A stretch of 64,000 nt of DNA, from contig DATATM010000035.1 in the NCBI GenBank assembly GCA_036268775.1, positions 18,400-82,399 on the forward strand, given 5' to 3'. Below are positions 59,259-64,000 of this stretch, piece by piece. Both the position numbers and the translations under genes were made by a program. The notes under the pieces are model-generated. The model worked only from the letters and a program-made list of their open reading frames with translations, was not told where the DNA came from and ran no database searches. Position 1 is the stretch's first letter. The number at the start of each line of letters is the position of its first letter. The stretch is from DASZIT01 sp036268775. GTDB taxonomy: Bacteria; Actinomycetota; Acidimicrobiia; Acidimicrobiales; RAAP-2.

Positions 59259-60167
59259 GTGGCGACCCCACCGGCGGTGCCGGAGTCGATGGTGGCGGAG
59301 TCGGTGGCGAAGCTCGGCCTGTCGGCCGCCAGCGCGGTGGTCGGCGTCATCGGGGACCCGGTGGCCCACTCGTTGTCGCCCCGCCTCCACAACGTGGCCT
59401 TCGCCCAGCTGGGCCTCGACTGGGTATCGGTGGGCTTCCGGGTGGTCGATGGGGATGCCGCCGCCGCCCTCCTCGGGGCCCGTTCCCTCGGAATCCGGGG
59501 ACTGTCGGTCACCATGCCCCATAAAGCCGCGGTCGCCGCTCACGTGGACCGGCTGACCGGGATGGCCGAGCGGGTCGGGGCGGTGAACTGCGTGACCAAC
59601 GTCGACGGCGTATTGACCGGCGACAACACCGACGGGCGGGGTCTGGTCGAGGCATTGCGCCGCGGCGGCCACTTCGATCCGGACGGGCGCCGGTGCCTGG
59701 TGGTGGGGGCCGGCGGAGCCGCCCGGTCGGTGATTGCCGCCTTGGCCGACGCCGGCGCTGCGGAGGTGGTGGTGGTGAATCGAACGCCAGAGCGGGCGGT
59801 AGCCGCCGCCGCGCTGGCCGGTTCGGTCGGTCGGGTGGGTGGCCCCGAGGCGGTGGGTGATGCCGACCTGGTGGTCAATGCCACCCCAACCGGGATGGCC
59901 GGGACCTCGGCGCCACCGGGACCCGAGGGGCTTGACCGGTGGGCGCTCGATCCCGCCCGGCTGGGCCCCGGCCAACTGGCGGTGGACCTGGTGTATCACC
60001 CGGCCATCACCCCCTGGTTGGAGGCGGCCCGGGGCCGGGGCGCTCAGGTCCTCAACGGGCTGGGGATGCTTGTCCACCAGGCTGCGCTGCAACTTGAAAC
60101 CTGGACTGGCCAGGAACCCCCGGTGGATGCCATGTGGCGAGCTATTGGGGAGTTCGCCTCCGAGTAA
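59259..60167 (+). CDS. aroE: Shikimate dehydrogenase
   Basis: Reduces 3-dehydroshikimate to shikimate with NADPH in aromatic amino acid synthesis. The 302-residue protein shows GDPVAHSLSPRLHN near residue 31, the catalytic Lys in SVTMPHKAAV near residue 90, NTDGRGLVEAL near residue 123, the dinucleotide loop VGAGGAARSV near residue 148, and NATPTGM near residue 207. The start is GTG 59259; ATG 59289 is possible and closer to the conserved core. Confidence 0.96.
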   Translation: MATPPAVPESMVAESVAKLGLSAASAVVGVIGDPVAHSLSPRLHNVAFAQLGLDWVSVGFRVVDGDAAAALLGARSLGIRGLSVTMPHKAAVAAHVDRLTGMAERVGAVNCVTNVDGVLTGDNTDGRGLVEALRRGGHFDPDGRRCLVVGAGGAARSVIAALADAGAAEVVVVNRTPERAVAAAALAGSVGRVGGPEAVGDADLVVNATPTGMAGTSAPPGPEGLDRWALDPARLGPGQLAVDLVYHPAITPWLEAARGRGAQVLNGLGMLVHQAALQLETWTGQEPPVDAMWRAIGEFASE

Positions 60168-60185
60168 CCTTGTGCCCCGAGCGCC

Positions 60186-61322
60186 ATGGTGAACTACGCC
60201 CCTGCACACGTTGGCCGCCGGCCTCGAGATCTGACTGCCCGGTTCGACGTGGTCCTGGTCGGGACATCGTTGCTCCTGGCCGTCACCGGAGTGGTGATGA
60301 TCTACTCGGCCACCCGGGGGAAGTTGGCCCTCGCTGGAGTCGATCCGCATTACTACCTGAAGCGCCAGGCCATCTTCGTGATCGTCGGGGTGGTGGTGAT
60401 GGTGGCGCTGGCCGTCTTCGACTACCGGCGACTGGAGCAGATCAGCACCATCCTCTACGTCGGGACCCTCCTGGCGCTGGCTGGCGTCTACGTGGTGGGA
60501 AAGAGCGCGCAGGGTTCCCAGCGGTGGTTCCCGCTGGGTCCGTTCCAGGTGCAGCCCTCGGAGTTCGCCGCCCTCACGGTGATCGTGGCCATTGCCACCT
60601 ACTGCGCCCGCCGCCGCGAGGGGCTGGAGTTCCGGGACCTGGTCCGCCTCCTAATTCTGGCCGCTGTACCGATTCTCGTTATCATCAAGCAACCCGACCT
60701 CGGCACCGGCATCGTCCTCAGTGTGGTTCTGGTGGTGATGCTGGCGGTCGCCGGTATGCCGGGTCGATACCTGGTGATGGTAGTGGTCGGGGCCGTGCTA
60801 GTCGTCATAGTGGCTCTCCAGGCGGGACTCCTCCAGCACTATCAGATCGCCCGGCTGACCAGTTTCATCAACCCCAACGGAGCCAGCTCGACGGCCACCT
60901 ACAACGTGACCCAGGCGAAGGACGCCATCGGGGCGGGGGGGCTGTTCGGCAAGGGCCTGTTCCGTGGCGCCCAGACCAACCTCTCCTATGTCCCCTTCCA
61001 GCAGACCGACTTCATCTTCTCGGCCGTGGGTGAACAGGTCGGTTTCGTCGGCTCGAGCCTGCTGCTGTTCCTCTACGGGGTGGTGGCCTGGCGGATCCTC
61101 CGGACCGCCCAGTTGGCCCGGGACGAGTTCGGTCGCCTGCTGTGTGCCGGCGTCTTTGCCCTCCTGGTGTTCTCGGTGTTCGAGAACGTGGGCATGAACA
61201 TGGGAATCATGCCGGTGGCCGGCATCCCGCTGCCCTTCCTCTCCTACGGGGGGTCTGCCTCGGTGGTCTTCTTTGCCGCGGTGGGAATCACCGCCAGCGT
61301 GCATTCCCGGAGTCTCCGATGA
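60186..61322 (+). CDS. rodA: SEDS peptidoglycan glycosyltransferase RodA
   Basis: RodA polymerises lipid II during cell elongation. The 378-residue protein has about ten transmembrane helices and the SEDS motifs: FQVQPSEFAA near residue 120, IIKQPDLGTG near residue 162, QTDFIFSAVGEQVG near residue 274, which contains the catalytic Asp region, and the C-terminal PLPFLSYGGSA. No class B penicillin-binding protein, its usual partner, is adjacent. The stop overlaps the next start (ATGA). Confidence 0.93.
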   Translation: MVNYAPAHVGRRPRDLTARFDVVLVGTSLLLAVTGVVMIYSATRGKLALAGVDPHYYLKRQAIFVIVGVVVMVALAVFDYRRLEQISTILYVGTLLALAGVYVVGKSAQGSQRWFPLGPFQVQPSEFAALTVIVAIATYCARRREGLEFRDLVRLLILAAVPILVIIKQPDLGTGIVLSVVLVVMLAVAGMPGRYLVMVVVGAVLVVIVALQAGLLQHYQIARLTSFINPNGASSTATYNVTQAKDAIGAGGLFGKGLFRGAQTNLSYVPFQQTDFIFSAVGEQVGFVGSSLLLFLYGVVAWRILRTAQLARDEFGRLLCAGVFALLVFSVFENVGMNMGIMPVAGIPLPFLSYGGSASVVFFAAVGITASVHSRSLR

Positions 61323-62008
61323 CCGGGACATCGAGTCAGCCGGTGGTCCCTCCTCCCCTCCAGGTGCCGGACGAGCCTCCCGCCCCGAAAGTCGCCGACG
61401 TCGCCGCCACGGCCGAGGTCAGCGGGCTGGAGGTGGCCGCCGAGCCAGAGGGGGCCACCGAGCCAGAGGGGGCTACCGGGCCAACCGAGCCGCTGGACGG
61501 CGCTCCGGCCGAGCCGGTGGAGGCGGGCAGCGATCCCGACGTGGCGTCCGACACTCCCGACGGGGGGCCGGTGTCGACCGCCTCGATGGGGGAGTACCGG
61601 ATGGCCATCGTTACCTCGGTGACCGTCGACCTTCCCGTCCAACACCCCACCGTCGTCCTGCGGGAGACGGAGTCGCCCCGCCGCCAGCTGTCGTTCTCGG
61701 TCGGCCTCCAGGACGGGATCGCCATCTCCCACGCCCTCCGCCGGATCCCCACCCCGCGCCCGCTCACCCACGAGCTGGTGGCCGACATCCTGTTGGCCTT
61801 CGACATCGATGTGGTGGCTGTCCGGATGGTGGGCCGACAGGGCAACACCTACTTTGCCGAGCTGGATCTCCGGGGCCGCCACGGCCGCTCGGTGCAGTCG
61901 TGTCGCCCCTCCGATGCCATCACCATCGCCCTCCGCCAACCGGTGCCGGTGCCGATCCTCATCGACTCGCGGTTGTTCGAAGTCCTGGGCGACGTCGACC
62001 CCAGCTGA
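61319..62008 (+). CDS. Bifunctional nuclease (BFN/DUF151) domain protein
   Basis: A 229-residue protein. Residues about 1-90 are a Pro/Ala/Glu-rich, acidic, probably disordered region with repeated EPEGATE/GPTE units. Residues about 95-225 form a BFN/DUF151 domain: VVLRETESPRRQLSFSVG, a later GNTYFAELDLRG, and the characteristic CRPSDAITIALR. BFN-domain proteins have been described as nucleases, but the bacterial role is uncertain. It is coupled to rodA by an ATGA overlap and convergent with the second SEDS gene. Confidence 0.88.
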   Translation: MTGTSSQPVVPPPLQVPDEPPAPKVADVAATAEVSGLEVAAEPEGATEPEGATGPTEPLDGAPAEPVEAGSDPDVASDTPDGGPVSTASMGEYRMAIVTSVTVDLPVQHPTVVLRETESPRRQLSFSVGLQDGIAISHALRRIPTPRPLTHELVADILLAFDIDVVAVRMVGRQGNTYFAELDLRGRHGRSVQSCRPSDAITIALRQPVPVPILIDSRLFEVLGDVDPS

Positions 62009-62064
62009 CCGCCGCCTCGCCGGATCCCCGCCACCGGAATCCAGACGCGTGGCACCCCGCTGAG

Positions 62065-63477
62065 TCAGCCCCGGGGCCCGGCCAACAGGGCTCTTCGAGC
62101 CTCCTCGGTTTTTTCGAACTGCTCTTTCTCGTCGGCGTCGGCGGAGGTGGCGCCCTCGTCGGAGATGCGCATCAGCAGCGCGATGAGGACGTAGTTGGCG
62201 ATCAGCGCCGATCCTCCGTAGGAGACGAAGGGGAGGGTGATCCCGGTGAGGGGGAGCAGCCGGACCACGCCGCCGATGATGAAGAAGGCCTGGAAGCCGA
62301 TGATGACGGTCAACCCGGTGGCCGCCAGCTTGGAGAACTCGGACTTGGCCGCCTGGGCGGTCCGCAAGCCGGCGCCGACGATGAGGAGGAAGGCCACCAC
62401 CACCATGGTGGAGCCGAGCAGCCCCATCTCCTCGCCGATGCCGGCGAAGATGAAGTCGGTTCTCACGTTGGGAATCTGCCACGGTGAGCCGAGGCCGAGA
62501 CCGGTGCCCCCGATACCGCCGCTCCCGAGCGAATACCAGGCTTGGCGGAGTTGGTCCCCCGGGTCGAGGGGCTGGATCACTTTCCAGGGATCGAGCCAGG
62601 TTTCCACCCGGATGTGGGTCTGGGCGAAGTAGTGGGAGGAGATATAGGCACCGATGCCGAACAGCACCACCCCGAGGACCAGATAGCCGGTGCGGCCGGT
62701 GGTCACCCACAACAGGGCGATGAACAAGGTGAACAGCAAAGCGGAGAAGCCGATGTCGTGTTCGAGGCTCATGACCCCGATGGCGAAGACCCAAGCCAGG
62801 CCGATCGGCACCAGAGGCCGGGGATCGAGGACCAGCCGATTGCCGAACCGGGCGGTGGGGATGGTGAGCAGCTCCCGCTTTTCGGCAAAGTAGGAAGCAA
62901 AAAAGATGCAGAGCACGATCTTGGCCAACTCCACCGGTTGGAACTCCAGCGAGCCGATATGGACCCAGAGCCGGGCACCGTTGATGTTGGCCCCGAGGTG
63001 GGGGATCAGCGGCATCAGCAGCAGGATGACCCCGCCGACCAGCAGCAGGTAGCGGTAGCGGTCGAGATCCCGGGCTCGGCGGACGACGGCCAGGGTGAGG
63101 ACGTAGGCGCCGACCCCCACCGCGGTCCAGGTCGCCTGCAACGGCGCGTAGTGGGTGGCCGTCCCCAGATCGATGCGGACGATCATCATGTAGCCGATGC
63201 CGTTCAGCAGGAAGGCGATCGGGAGGATGGCGGCATTGGCGTTGGGGGCGAAGATGCGATTGGCGATGTGGGCGGCGGCGGCCAGGACGAACATCAGGAC
63301 CAGCAGCGGAATCGAGTCGGAGGGCAGCTTCGAGGTGTTGCCCAGCACCATCAGGGTGTAGGCGGCGATGATGATGAGGGAGGCGAAGACGAGCAGGCCC
63401 AGCTCGGTCCGCCGGCGTGCCTTCACCCCCCGGATGCGGCGTTTCGCCTGAGGATTGCGCAAGGTGAGCACCGACAC
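62065..63477 (-). CDS. ftsW: SEDS-family protein, FtsW/RodA type
   Basis: A second SEDS glycosyltransferase-type protein of 470 residues with about 11 or 12 transmembrane helices. Motifs: LEFQPVELAKI near residue 175, SLEHDIGFSAL near residue 242, RTDFIFAGIGEEMG near residue 346, and ITLPFVSYGGSA near residue 418. The N-terminus is basic and the C-terminus charged and cytoplasmic. Compared with the rodA upstream it is longer, like the FtsW-type gene found near the origin in other actinobacteria. Division versus elongation cannot be decided without its PBP partner, so the symbol is tentative. Confidence 0.82.
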   Translation of the reverse strand: MSVLTLRNPQAKRRIRGVKARRRTELGLLVFASLIIIAAYTLMVLGNTSKLPSDSIPLLVLMFVLAAAAHIANRIFAPNANAAILPIAFLLNGIGYMMIVRIDLGTATHYAPLQATWTAVGVGAYVLTLAVVRRARDLDRYRYLLLVGGVILLLMPLIPHLGANINGARLWVHIGSLEFQPVELAKIVLCIFFASYFAEKRELLTIPTARFGNRLVLDPRPLVPIGLAWVFAIGVMSLEHDIGFSALLFTLFIALLWVTTGRTGYLVLGVVLFGIGAYISSHYFAQTHIRVETWLDPWKVIQPLDPGDQLRQAWYSLGSGGIGGTGLGLGSPWQIPNVRTDFIFAGIGEEMGLLGSTMVVVAFLLIVGAGLRTAQAAKSEFSKLAATGLTVIIGFQAFFIIGGVVRLLPLTGITLPFVSYGGSALIANYVLIALLMRISDEGATSADADEKEQFEKTEEARRALLAGPRG

Positions 63478-63656
63478 GGGGGCGATCCTACTGGCGCACC
63501 CGTCAGGGTTGCGGACACCCGTACCGCCGGTGGGCCGACCCCCCCACCCCGGCTGGCGCCCGGATTCGGCCGCCCGGAGGGTTCATCGATCGTCAACCCC
63601 TTCCCCGGGTGAACGGAGGTGACCTGGGGGTTTGAATCCGGCGGGTAGCGACCCGA

Positions 63657-64000
63657 TCAGCCGGTGGGTCCATCCAGGGGGAACGCCCCCTGGGCGGAAT
63701 CATGGTGGTCGGGAGCCGGCTCCCCGCTCTGACGACCGGGATCGCCGCCCGGGATCCGCGCGGCGTCGGAACGGGGGTCGACCGGTCCAGAGTGCCCATT
63801 GGTGTTCGGATCGCCGGCCTCGGGACTCCGGTCGCCTTCGCCCTCGGCGGCGTCGCTGCGACGCCGAAGCTGGTAGCGGTGGAGGAAGAACAGGTGGAGC
63901 CGCCGGTACATGGTGCCCCGCTCGAACTCGAGGGAGGCGTAGGACAGCCCTCCGAAGGGGATGGGCAGCCAGAAGTTGACTGCCCGGTAGGCCAGGACCG
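63657..64000 (-). CDS. 3' end of a UPF0104/LPG-synthase-type integral membrane protein (partial)
   Basis: The gene runs off the right edge; the last 113 codons or so are present on the - strand. The fragment starts with YRAVNFWLPIPFGGLSYAS, the last transmembrane segment typical of the UPF0104/flippase-like family (lysylphosphatidylglycerol synthase transmembrane region, AglD-like). A hydrophilic tail of about 70 residues rich in Asp, Gly, Pro and Arg follows. Family members move or modify membrane lipids or glycan carriers; the substrate is unknown. The stop lies 179 bases before the FtsW-type gene, with no clear terminator seen between. Confidence 0.75.
   Translation of the reverse strand, partial: VLAYRAVNFWLPIPFGGLSYASLEFERGTMYRRLHLFFLHRYQLRRRSDAAEGEGDRSPEAGDPNTNGHSGPVDPRSDAARIPGGDPGRQSGEPAPDHHDSAQGAFPLDGPTG

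Overview
The window is high-GC, gene-dense chromosomal DNA from an actinobacterium. Supporting signs are a mycothiol ligase gene (mshC), the phosphatidylinositol-mannoside block thrS-HIT-pgsA-acyltransferase-pimA in the order known from Mycobacterium, F420-type enzymes (an NADPH:F420 reductase homologue and a Ddn-like protein), a DUF2510 membrane protein, and many starts placed 6-9 bases after a -10 box (leaderless style). An acid-type S53 peptidase carrying GYWLVASDGG repeats, and the overall divergence of the proteins, suggest a deep lineage such as Acidimicrobiia. That last step is inference.

Layout. 1-7.4 kb: [NiFe]-hydrogenase maturation genes. hypF, a SIS-HypC fusion, a second SIS gene and hypE are joined by 4-base overlaps on the + strand; hypA-hypB lie on the - strand behind a secreted esterase. 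No hypD and no hydrogenase subunit is visible. 7.5-11.2 kb: ilvA, tag, a Ddn-like oxidoreductase and an acyl-CoA dehydrogenase. 11.3-14.2 kb: a four-gene operon with three consecutive double-domain YbjQ/UPF0145 proteins, the least understood system in the window. 14.3-22.6 kb: a DUF2510 membrane protein, a tetR-nitronate monooxygenase pair divergent from an aldehyde dehydrogenase, an isolated cobL, a ketosteroid-isomerase-like gene with fabI, and npdG.

22.6-30.6 kb: mshC, thrS and the PIM biosynthesis block, ending with a membrane protein that looks like an M48 protease lacking the first zinc histidine. 30.7-34.5 kb: a marR gene divergent from yceI and an extradiol dioxygenase, with repeated TTGC-N4-GCAA sites between them, then pdxS-pdxT. 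34.5-50.5 kb: housekeeping genes yebC, ruvCAB, queA-tgt, yajC-secD-secF, relA, hisS, aspS and rarA. YajC has an unusual His/Asp/Glu-rich tail and SecF a strongly basic tail.

50.6-54.0 kb: a secreted S53 peptidase with six exact 42-residue repeats, followed by about 850 bases of decayed DNA holding remnants of a SnoaL-like gene, a TetR gene and an IS481-type insertion. 54.0-64 kb: two small membrane-associated genes, alaS, ruvX, mltG, aroE, rodA, a bifunctional-nuclease-domain gene, a second SEDS gene (ftsW/rodA type), and the 3' end of a UPF0104-type membrane protein cut by the window edge. No tRNA, rRNA, CRISPR array or intact mobile element was recognised.
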